A program made the translations under genes and the position numbers. Positions 42,063 to 48,906 of a stretch of 64,000 nucleotides of DNA are shown here, piece after piece. The stretch spans positions 6,471,388-6,535,387 of the forward strand of contig NZ_CP010892.1 in assembly GCF_000931465.1 (NCBI RefSeq). The letters are read 5' to 3'. The notes under the pieces are model-generated. The model saw only the letters and a list, made by a program, of their open reading frames with translations, was not told the DNA's origin and did not search any database. Numbering within the stretch: the stretch's first letter is position 1; each line of letters begins with the position of its first letter. The stretch is from Pseudomonas sp. MRSN 12121 (GTDB taxonomy: Bacteria; Pseudomonadota; Gammaproteobacteria; Pseudomonadales; Pseudomonadaceae).

Positions 42063-42620
42063 TCAGGCCACCAACAGACGCACCGCCTTGTCCTTGAGCA
42101 CCTGCAAATCCATCACCGGCACGCCCGGCTCCTTGGCCTGTTCGTCCCAGTGGCGCATGCGCAGGCTGACGGCGCACAGCGGGTCCTGCTCGAAGGCCCG
42201 GGCTTGCTCGGCGCTCATCATCCCGCCCTGGTAATGCAGGGTGCGCCGGCTGGCTTCACTGAGCCGCTGGTAGTAGCCCGGCTCCTTGAACGTCAGGTAA
42301 CGCTTGGCCTGGACGTGATATTCCACCAGCCGCGCCAGACGCTCGCCGAAGCCGGCGCGCCGCAGGTAATCCGCGCCCAGCCGCTCATGGCTGACCACCC
42401 CGAAACCGCCCATGCTCTCGGCATCATCCCCGCAGATGTGCCCGATATCGTGGAAGAACGCCGCCAGCACCACTTCGTCGTCGAAGCCTTCGGCGATGGC
42501 CCGTTGCGCGGCCTGGGACATGTGTTCGAGCTGCGACACCGGTTCGCCGATGTAGTCGCTGGCGCCAAAACGCTCATACAGGCCGAATACCTCGGCGATC
42601 CGCTGCTCGGGGCCCATCAC
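42063..42620 (-). CDS. phnZ: PhnZ-like HD-domain phosphonate oxygenase
   Basis: 185 residues. Metal ligands expected of PhnZ-type diiron oxygenases are present: H33, H57-D58 (FFHDIGH), H78, H102 and D159, as well as Y23 and E26 which form the lid in PhnZ. PhnZ cleaves the C-P bond of 1-hydroxy-2-aminoethylphosphonate with O2, giving glycine and phosphate. This resembles the HDIG proteins of phosphonate operons. Start overlaps the stop of the FAD oxidoreductase (4 bp). No gene for the alpha-ketoglutarate hydroxylase PhnY* is visible nearby. Substrate therefore remains open. Confidence 0.83.
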   Translation of the reverse strand: MMGPEQRIAEVFGLYERFGASDYIGEPVSQLEHMSQAAQRAIAEGFDDEVVLAAFFHDIGHICGDDAESMGGFGVVSHERLGADYLRRAGFGERLARLVEYHVQAKRYLTFKEPGYYQRLSEASRRTLHYQGGMMSAEQARAFEQDPLCAVSLRMRHWDEQAKEPGVPVMDLQVLKDKAVRLLVA

Positions 42621-43750
42621 GCTTCCTCCAGCAAACGGGCGATGTTGCCCTCGGCCATGGCCGGGCCGACGCTCATGCCCACCCCGGTATGCATCAGGGC
42701 CACGCTGATCCCGACGGCCGGTTGCAGGAACGAGAACGGCCCCGGCCCGCGGGCACCGTAGACGCCCTGCCAGCGCTCGACGACCCGCACCTTGCAGCCC
42801 AGGGTCTGTTCCGCCAGCTCAAGCATCCAGTCGTCCACCTGTTCGGCATTGAACGGCGACGGATCGCTGCCGTAATGATGGGAATCGCCGATGATCAGCT
42901 CGCCATAGGGGGTCGGGCTGATCAGCAGGTGGATGCCGTTTTCATGCAGGTGCGGCGTGTCGCGCAGGATCTCGGCCTGCACCGCCGCCGCTTCGGGCAG
43001 GTCGGCGAAGGCGCCGTAATGCACGCAGCTCAGGCCGGTGAGCAGCGCATGCTGCAGGTCCAGCGCCACCTCGGGTCGCGCGCGGAGCATTTGCAAGCGA
43101 CAGACCTGGGGCGCCAGGGCGGCGATCGGCTCCGCCAGCAGAGTCTGGTAGTCATGCCCGGAACAGACCAGGATCTGCGCCGCGCTGAAACTGCCGGCGG
43201 TGCTGTGCAAGCGACCGGGCTCGAGGTCGCGCACCAGGGTGGAGAAGTGGAATTGCACCCCCAGGTCGCGGCGCAGGTAATCGATCAGCAGCGGGATGGC
43301 TTCCCGGGAATACAGCTGCTGGTCGTCCAGGCCGTGCAGCGCCGCCCGGTGATGGCGAAAACGACCGCCATACAGGTCGTTCAAGGCCGCGCCGCGCAGC
43401 AGTTCGACGCGGTAGCCGTATTCCCGCGCGCGACCGGCGCAGAAGGCCTGCAACACATGCTCCTCGGCCTCGGTGCGAGCAAAGAGGTAGGAGCCGTTGC
43501 GTTTCAAGGGCAGGCCGGCCAGTTCGGCCCAGTCGCCCCAGATCCCGCGGCTGGCCCGGGCCAGGTCGAGCATGGCCCCGGGTGGCTGGCCGGTCACCAG
43601 GGCCTGGCCGAAATTGCGCACCGACGCGCCCAGGGGCGTGGCGCTGCGCTCGAAAACCCGGACCCGCAAACCGCGCTTGGCGGCCGCATAGGCGTGGGAC
43701 AGCCCGAGGATGCCGGCGCCGACGATCAGCAGGTCGTTGTGGTTGCTCAT
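42617..43750 (-). CDS. FAD-dependent oxidoreductase of phosphonate clusters (TIGR03364 type)
   Basis: 377 residues. DAO-family flavoprotein: N-terminal LLIVGAGILGLSHAYAAAKRG (FAD dinucleotide motif; G-x-G-x2-G), ARAPCR-like RxF segment RVFERSATPLGASVRNFGQ, and a C-terminal GVYGARGPGPFS...HTGVGMSVGPAMAEGN. Members are found with phosphonate genes and oxidise amino-phosphonates or their N-substituted forms. Coupled to the phnZ-like gene by a 4-bp overlap. Separated from the transporter genes by a REPIN. Precise substrate not known. Confidence 0.82.
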   Translation of the reverse strand: MSNHNDLLIVGAGILGLSHAYAAAKRGLRVRVFERSATPLGASVRNFGQALVTGQPPGAMLDLARASRGIWGDWAELAGLPLKRNGSYLFARTEAEEHVLQAFCAGRAREYGYRVELLRGAALNDLYGGRFRHHRAALHGLDDQQLYSREAIPLLIDYLRRDLGVQFHFSTLVRDLEPGRLHSTAGSFSAAQILVCSGHDYQTLLAEPIAALAPQVCRLQMLRARPEVALDLQHALLTGLSCVHYGAFADLPEAAAVQAEILRDTPHLHENGIHLLISPTPYGELIIGDSHHYGSDPSPFNAEQVDDWMLELAEQTLGCKVRVVERWQGVYGARGPGPFSFLQPAVGISVALMHTGVGMSVGPAMAEGNIARLLEEA

Positions 43751-43788
43751 GGGTGGGGTCCTTGTAAAGACGACCTCTGCGAGGTCGA

Positions 43789-43860
43789 ATCGCGGGCAAG
43801 CCTCGCTCCTACAGAAGCGTCTGTAGGAGCGAGCGGGCGGCGATTCGACTTGCCCGCGAT
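43789..43860. repeat. REPIN, asymmetric (short left arm, long right arm), inside the phosphonate operon
   Basis: Left short arm 43789-43814, right arm 43821-43860 with the insert (GAGCGGGCGGCGATTCGAC). Preceded at 43771-43784 by CGACCTCTGCGAGG and its self-complementary extension. Lies between the substrate-binding protein and the FAD oxidoreductase. Confidence 0.9.
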
Positions 43861-43872
43861 GTGGTCTGTCGG

Positions 43873-44898
43873 TTACTTGGCGGCGACCTTCTCGGACTTG
43901 CCGTCATAGCGCTTGCGCCATTCGGCGAGGATTTCGTCGCGGTTCTTCGAGGCCCAGGCGAAATCGTTCTTGATCAGGCGCTGCTCGTAGTCGGCCGGCA
44001 GTTCGGTCTGCGGCTTGGCGATGCCCGGCTGGGCCAGGACCGCGAAGTTTTCCTTGTACAGCTCCATGGCCGCCGGGCTGGCGGAGAAGTCGGCGAGCTT
44101 CTTCGCGGCTTCTTCATGCGGCGTGCCTTTGATCACCGCGGTGGCTTCGATTTCCCAGCCCAGGCCTTCCTTCGGCAGCACGATGTCCAGCGGCGCGCCC
44201 TGGCGCTTGAGCTGCACGGCCGGGTATTCGAAGGAGATGCCGATCGGGAATTCGCCGGCCGCCGCCAGCTTGCACGGCTTGGAACCGGAGTGGACGTACT
44301 GGCCGATGTTCTGGTGCAGGTCGTCCATGTACTGCCAGCCCTGCTTCTCGCCGAAGGTCTGCAACCAGGCGCTGACGTCGAGGAAGCCGGTGCCGGACGA
44401 CGCCGGGTTGGGCATCACGATCTTGCCCTTGTACTCAGGCTTGGTCAGGTCCTGCCAGCTCACCGGCTTGGTCAGGCCCTGCTTTTCGGCCTCGACGGTG
44501 TTGAAGCAGATGGTCGCGGCCCACACGTCCATGCCGACCCAGGCCGGCGGGTTGGCGGCGTCGCGGTAGTTGCCGCCGATCTTGCCCAGGTCCTTCGGCG
44601 CGTAGCTTTGCAGCATGCCCTGCTGGTCGAGGATCGCCAGGCTGGAAGCGGCCAGGCCCCACACCGCGTCCGCCTGCGGCCGGGCTTTTTCCGCCAGCAG
44701 CTTGGCGGTGATGATCCCGGTGGAGTCGCGCACCCATTTGATTTCCACGTCCGGGTTGGCGGCTTCGAAAGCCTGCTTGTAGCTCTTGAGCTGCTCGGCC
44801 TCCAGGGCGGTATAGACGGTCAGTTCGGTCTTCGCGGCAAAGGCGTTCATGCTGAAAGCCGTGAGGACGACAGCGGCGACAGCCAGGGGCTTGAACAT
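43873..44898 (-). CDS. 2-aminoethylphosphonate-type ABC transporter substrate-binding protein
   Basis: 341 residues. Signal peptide MFKPLAVAAVVLTAFSMNAFA. The mature protein is a class II periplasmic binding protein of the iron/AEP group (LTVYTALEAEQLKSYKQAF, TGIITAKLLAEK, GLAASSLAILDQQG, LIKNDFAWASKNRDEIL), as in PhnS2-type transporters. Gene order with permease and ATPase follows these clusters. Imports an aminophosphonate for the downstream catabolic enzymes; a closely related Fe3+ transporter is less likely given the phosphonate neighbours. Confidence 0.85.
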   Translation of the reverse strand: MFKPLAVAAVVLTAFSMNAFAAKTELTVYTALEAEQLKSYKQAFEAANPDVEIKWVRDSTGIITAKLLAEKARPQADAVWGLAASSLAILDQQGMLQSYAPKDLGKIGGNYRDAANPPAWVGMDVWAATICFNTVEAEKQGLTKPVSWQDLTKPEYKGKIVMPNPASSGTGFLDVSAWLQTFGEKQGWQYMDDLHQNIGQYVHSGSKPCKLAAAGEFPIGISFEYPAVQLKRQGAPLDIVLPKEGLGWEIEATAVIKGTPHEEAAKKLADFSASPAAMELYKENFAVLAQPGIAKPQTELPADYEQRLIKNDFAWASKNRDEILAEWRKRYDGKSEKVAAK

Positions 44899-44940
44899 GG
44901 TGCGGTTCCTTTTCTGAGTGGAAGTGCGGGTTGGGCGGAT

Positions 44941-46665
44941 TCAATGGCCGGGCGCGGTCTGCCGCCAGGCCTGGGAACGGCGCAGCAAGCCGCGCGCAGC
45001 CCAGGCCAGGAGCAACGACACGCCCGCCGAGGTAAAGAGGATCAGGGTCGACATGGCGGCCGCGCCGCCGACGTTGCCGGCGTCGTCCATGTTCAGCACC
45101 GCCACCGCCGCGAGGATGGTGTCGGGGCTGTAGAGGAAGATCGCCGCCGAGACGGTGGTCATTGCCGAGACGAACAGGTAACGCACGATGTCCAGCAGCG
45201 CCGGCAGGCAGATCGGCACCGTGACCTTCAGGTAATGGCGGTACAGCGGCGCCTTGAGCGACAGCGCGGCGGCCTCGAACTCGGCGTCGAGCTGGCGCAG
45301 CGCGGTGGTGGCGGTCATCTGCGCGGTGGTCAGGTAGTGAGCGATGGTGCACACCACCAGCAGGGTCATGCTGCCGTAGAACACATGCAGCGGATTGCCG
45401 CCCAGGTTGAAGAAAAAGACATAACCCAGGCCCAGCACCAGGCCCGGCACCGCCATCGGCACGAAGCTGAGCATGCGCAACGCCAGGTTGAGGCCACGCT
45501 GGGTGTGGGTCTTCTCCATCAGGTAGGCGCCGGTGAAGATCAGCACGCTGCCGATCAGCGCCGTGCACAGGGCCATGGTCAGGCTGTTGCGATAGGCCAG
45601 CCAGCCACCGCCGGCGGTGTCGTTGAACTGGTAGTGGTTGAGCGACAGCGACAGGTTGTAGGGCCAGAACTTCACCAGCGACGAGAACACCGCCATGCCG
45701 AACACCAGCAGCAGCGCGGCGCAGATCAGCAGCACGATCGCCAGGTAGCAACCGTCCCGTAGCCGGCAAGGCGCCGGCTGGAACACCTGGGCCCGGCCGC
45801 TCATGGCGTCGCCGTGGCGGCGACGCAGCCAGGCGTCGACCCCGAAGCTGAACAGCGCCGGCAGCAACAGCACCATGCCGATCAACGCGCCGCGCCCGAA
45901 CTGCTGCTGGCCGACCACCGCCTTGTAGGCTTCCAGCGCCAGCACCTGGTAGTCGCCACCGACCACCACCGGCACGCCGAAATCGGTGATGGTCAGGGTG
46001 AACACCAGGCAGAACGCGGCGAACACCGCCTGCCGGGTAGCCGGCCAGGTAATGCTGCGAAACGCCTTGGCCGGGCTGGCGCCCATGCTCGACGCGGCGT
46101 CGAACAGCCGCGCATCGGCCAGGGACAGGGCCGACAGCAGGATCATCAAGGCGTGGGGAAAGGTGTAGATCACCTCGCCGAGGACGATGCCCCAGAAGCC
46201 GTAGATATTGTCCGAGAGCAGCCCGCGCAGCAGGCCCTGGTTACCGAACAGATAGACCAGGGCGATCCCCGGCAGCATCGACGGCGCCATCAGCGGCAAC
46301 AGGGACATGCCGCGCCAGATCGCCTTGCCGGGAATCAGCGTGCGTTGCAGGGCATAGGCGAACAGGTAGGCCAGCGGCACCACGATGGCGGCCACGCTGA
46401 GGGAGACTTTCAGGCTGTTGCCCAACAGCCAGTGGAAGTTGGCGCTGGTCACCAGCTCGCGGGCGGCGGCCAGGCCACCGCCCTGCCCGGCTTCGCCACT
46501 GAAGCCGCGCCAGAAGATCGCCAGCAACGGCAGCAGCACCGCCAGCCCCAGCAGCACGAGCAGCACCAGCTTGCCGCCGAGCACGAAGAGACGGTCGCCA
46601 ATCTCGGCGCGGGTAGCCTGGCGCGCCCGCTTGGCGGGTAGCGGCAGGGTCAGTTCGGCAGCCAT
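44941..46665 (-). CDS. ABC transporter permease, 2-aminoethylphosphonate type
   Basis: 574 residues, a fused pair of six-helix BPD-type domains, typical of the Fe3+/AEP permeases. The EAA-type loops are EAA-like DAASSMGASPAKAFRSITWP near residue 195 and AAALSLKAPLYRHYLKVTVP near 450. Lies 42 bp upstream of the binding protein gene and directly after the ATPase (1 bp gap). Imports the ligand of the neighbouring binding protein. Confidence 0.87.
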   Translation of the reverse strand: MAAELTLPLPAKRARQATRAEIGDRLFVLGGKLVLLVLLGLAVLLPLLAIFWRGFSGEAGQGGGLAAARELVTSANFHWLLGNSLKVSLSVAAIVVPLAYLFAYALQRTLIPGKAIWRGMSLLPLMAPSMLPGIALVYLFGNQGLLRGLLSDNIYGFWGIVLGEVIYTFPHALMILLSALSLADARLFDAASSMGASPAKAFRSITWPATRQAVFAAFCLVFTLTITDFGVPVVVGGDYQVLALEAYKAVVGQQQFGRGALIGMVLLLPALFSFGVDAWLRRRHGDAMSGRAQVFQPAPCRLRDGCYLAIVLLICAALLLVFGMAVFSSLVKFWPYNLSLSLNHYQFNDTAGGGWLAYRNSLTMALCTALIGSVLIFTGAYLMEKTHTQRGLNLALRMLSFVPMAVPGLVLGLGYVFFFNLGGNPLHVFYGSMTLLVVCTIAHYLTTAQMTATTALRQLDAEFEAAALSLKAPLYRHYLKVTVPICLPALLDIVRYLFVSAMTTVSAAIFLYSPDTILAAVAVLNMDDAGNVGGAAAMSTLILFTSAGVSLLLAWAARGLLRRSQAWRQTAPGH

Positions 46666-46666
46666 C

Positions 46667-47743
46667 TCAGGTAAACACCTGCAGGCTGCGCGGCGGCAGC
46701 GCTACCCAGATGTCCTGGGCGCCGAGGCGCGGCATGGCTTCCGGGGCCAGTTCGGCCAGCAACGGATGGCCAGGCAGTTCGTTGAGCTCGAAGCTCATGC
46801 GGCAGCGGTTGCCGAGGAAGGTGATTTCCCGGACCTTGGCCGGGAACAGGTTTTCCTCGTGCACCGGCGGGTTGACGCTGATCGCTTCCGGGCGGCAGAA
46901 CAGGCGGCCCGAGGCGGCCTTGCCGGAATCGGCCGCCAGCCGCACGTTCATCCCGCCGACCTGGGCATGGCTGTCGCTGCTGCGACGGAACGGCAGCCAG
47001 TTGCCCTGGCCGACGAACTCGGCGACGAAGGGAGTGGCCGGGCGATCGTAGATTTCCTGGGGCGTGGCGTACTGCTCAACCTTGCCGTTGTTCATCACCG
47101 CGATCCGGTCGGCCATCAGCATGGCCTCGTCCTGGTTGTGCGTGACCATCAAGGTGGTGATGCCCAGGCGCCGTTGCAGCTGGCGCAGCTCGGTACACAG
47201 GTGCTCGCGCACCCGGGCGTCCAGCGCCGACATCGGTTCGTCCAGCAGCAGCAACGAAGGCGCCGGGGCCAGGGCCCGCGCCAGGGCGACCCGCTGCTGC
47301 TGGCCGCCCGAGAGCTGGCCGGGGTATTTCTTTTCGCTGCCGGAAAGACCCACCAGCTCCAGCATCTGCGCCACGCGCCGGCGCACTTCGTCGCGGCCGC
47401 TGCCGGCCAGGCCATAGGCGATGTTGGCCTCGACGCTGAGGTTGGGAAACAGCGCATAGGACTGAAACAGGATGCCGTAGTCGCGGGCCTGGGGCGCCAG
47501 GTGCGAGACGTCGCGATCGCCCAGGAACAATTCGCCCTGGTCCTGGCGCTCGAGGCCGGCGATACAGCGCAGCAAGGTGGTCTTGCCACAGCCCGACGGG
47601 CCGAGCAGGCACACCAGTTCGCCGGCCGCGACATCCAGGGAGACGTTATCCAGGGCGGTGAAAGCGCCGAAGCGTTTCTGCATCCCGCGCACCTTCATGG
47701 GGGCACCGGGGTTGCTCAGGGCGGTTGCGATCGGGTGGTTCAT
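46667..47743 (-). CDS. ABC transporter ATP-binding protein, 2-aminoethylphosphonate type
   Basis: 358 residues. Walker A LLGPSGCGKTTLLRC near residue 50, signature LSGGQQQRVALARALAP, Walker B LLLLDEPMSALD and switch VTHNQDEAM are intact; the C-terminal TOBE domain (residues 280-350) is present. The first 15 residues (MNHPIATALSNPGAP) may be a start artefact, as MKVRGMQKRF would be a plausible later start. Powers the permease encoded next. First gene of the transporter group downstream of the large inverted repeat. Confidence 0.9.
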   Translation of the reverse strand: MNHPIATALSNPGAPMKVRGMQKRFGAFTALDNVSLDVAAGELVCLLGPSGCGKTTLLRCIAGLERQDQGELFLGDRDVSHLAPQARDYGILFQSYALFPNLSVEANIAYGLAGSGRDEVRRRVAQMLELVGLSGSEKKYPGQLSGGQQQRVALARALAPAPSLLLLDEPMSALDARVREHLCTELRQLQRRLGITTLMVTHNQDEAMLMADRIAVMNNGKVEQYATPQEIYDRPATPFVAEFVGQGNWLPFRRSSDSHAQVGGMNVRLAADSGKAASGRLFCRPEAISVNPPVHEENLFPAKVREITFLGNRCRMSFELNELPGHPLLAELAPEAMPRLGAQDIWVALPPRSLQVFT

Positions 47744-47874
47744 GGACGGGCCTCATCAAGCAGATGCAGGCCATCCTAAGGAGCGAATGCGTAGTTACTG
47801 TGGCAATGAGGCAAAAGCTGCCGATAGTGGTATTGGCGGATTTGGGTTGCCTCTGCTGCTAACCGCGCAACCCT

Positions 47875-48010
47875 GTAGCCGCTGCCAAGCGCAGCGAGGC
47901 TGCGAACGGCTGCGCAGCAGCCGCAACCCAGGCAACGCCGTATGAGCAGATAATCGCAGGGCGCCTTTTTGCGGGCGCGGAGCGCCCGTTCGCAGCCTCG
48001 CTGCGGCTAC
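47875..48010. repeat. Second copy of the large inverted repeat
   Basis: Left arm GCAGCGAGGCTGCGAACGG (47891-47909) pairs perfectly with CCGTTCGCAGCCTCGCTGC (47986-48004); both are flanked by GTAGCC (47875) and GGCTAC (48005). Inside are two further hairpins (GGCTGCGCAGCAGCC and the GGGCGC/GCGCCC group). Related to 38377-38572 but without the 8-bp arrays. Lies between LysR and the transporter ATPase, both reverse strand. Confidence 0.85.
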
Positions 48011-48026
48011 AAGGAACGGGCTAGGT

Positions 48027-48890
48027 TCAGGCCGGCGCCATTTCCTGGGCCAGGCCGAGGAACGCCGCGGGCAGGCGTGCGCCCTTGCGCTCCTTGAGGC
48101 AGTAGAGGTACTCGGCGATCTGTGGCGCGTTCTCGATGGTCAGCACCCGCAACTGCGGATCGTGGGGTACTTCCTGGCGGGCGATGATGCTGATGCCGAT
48201 ATTGCGCAGCACCGCCTCGCGGATCGATTCGCGGCTGCCGATCTCCAGCAGCGGGCCAAAATTGACCCGGGCGCTGCCAAGCAACTCTTCGGTCAGGCGC
48301 CGGGTGGTGGAACCCGGCTCGCGCATCAACAGGGTGTGCCCGGCAAGCGCGTTCAAGGGTACGTGATCGAGGGCGGCCAGCGGATGATTGCGATGCACCG
48401 CCAGCACCAGCGGATCGCTGCCGAGCACCCGGCGAATCAACCGGGAATCTTCAAGCAGCTGCGACGAGGCGGCGATGTCGACCCGGTATTCCTCCAGCGA
48501 CTCCAGCACCTGCTGCGAGTTGCCGATTTCCACCGAGACCTCGACTTGGGGCAGGCGCTCACGGAAGGTCTTCACCAGGTCGAGGATGTAATACGGCGCG
48601 GTGGCGGCGATCCGCAGGGTGCCTTGCACCTGGCCGCTGTTACGCAGGAAAAACTCGATATCGGCTTCTTGCTGCAACAACGCCTTGACCATCGGCAGCA
48701 GCCGGGCGCCCTCCTCGCTGACACTGAGGCGCCGGCCGCCGCGGTAGAACAGCTCGACCGCGTACTGGCTTTCCAGATGGCGGATCTGGGTGGTCACCGT
48801 GGGCTGGCTCAGGCCGAGCTTCTTGGCCGCCTGGGTAATGCTGCCCAGGCGGGCCACCATGTAAAACGCCTTCAGCTCGGCACTCAGCAC
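48027..48890 (-). CDS. LysR family transcriptional regulator
   Basis: 287 residues from a GTG at 48890, with AGAGGA upstream. The winged helix is at the N-terminus (FYMVARLGSITQAAKKLGLS, QPTVTTQIRHLE), and the C-terminal periplasmic-binding-like sensor domain follows from about residue 90. It lies directly upstream of the phosphonate transporter genes in the same direction, so it probably controls them, possibly in response to an aminophosphonate. It starts only 16 bp after the cadA stop, so cadA transcripts may run into it. Confidence 0.88.
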   Translation of the reverse strand: MLSAELKAFYMVARLGSITQAAKKLGLSQPTVTTQIRHLESQYAVELFYRGGRRLSVSEEGARLLPMVKALLQQEADIEFFLRNSGQVQGTLRIAATAPYYILDLVKTFRERLPQVEVSVEIGNSQQVLESLEEYRVDIAASSQLLEDSRLIRRVLGSDPLVLAVHRNHPLAALDHVPLNALAGHTLLMREPGSTTRRLTEELLGSARVNFGPLLEIGSRESIREAVLRNIGISIIARQEVPHDPQLRVLTIENAPQIAEYLYCLKERKGARLPAAFLGLAQEMAPA

Positions 48891-48906
48891 CGCATCCTCT
48901 CACCCT

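Noticed and set aside
42063..42620. Simple HD phosphohydrolase (nucleotidase) as alternative for the PhnZ-like gene
   Set aside because: The extra His ligands, lid Tyr/Glu and phosphonate neighbours fit PhnZ-type oxygenases better; kept as a residual possibility.
43861..45762. 633-codon forward frame opposite phosphonate transporter genes
   Set aside because: Shadow of the binding protein and permease genes, which have signal peptide and membrane domains.
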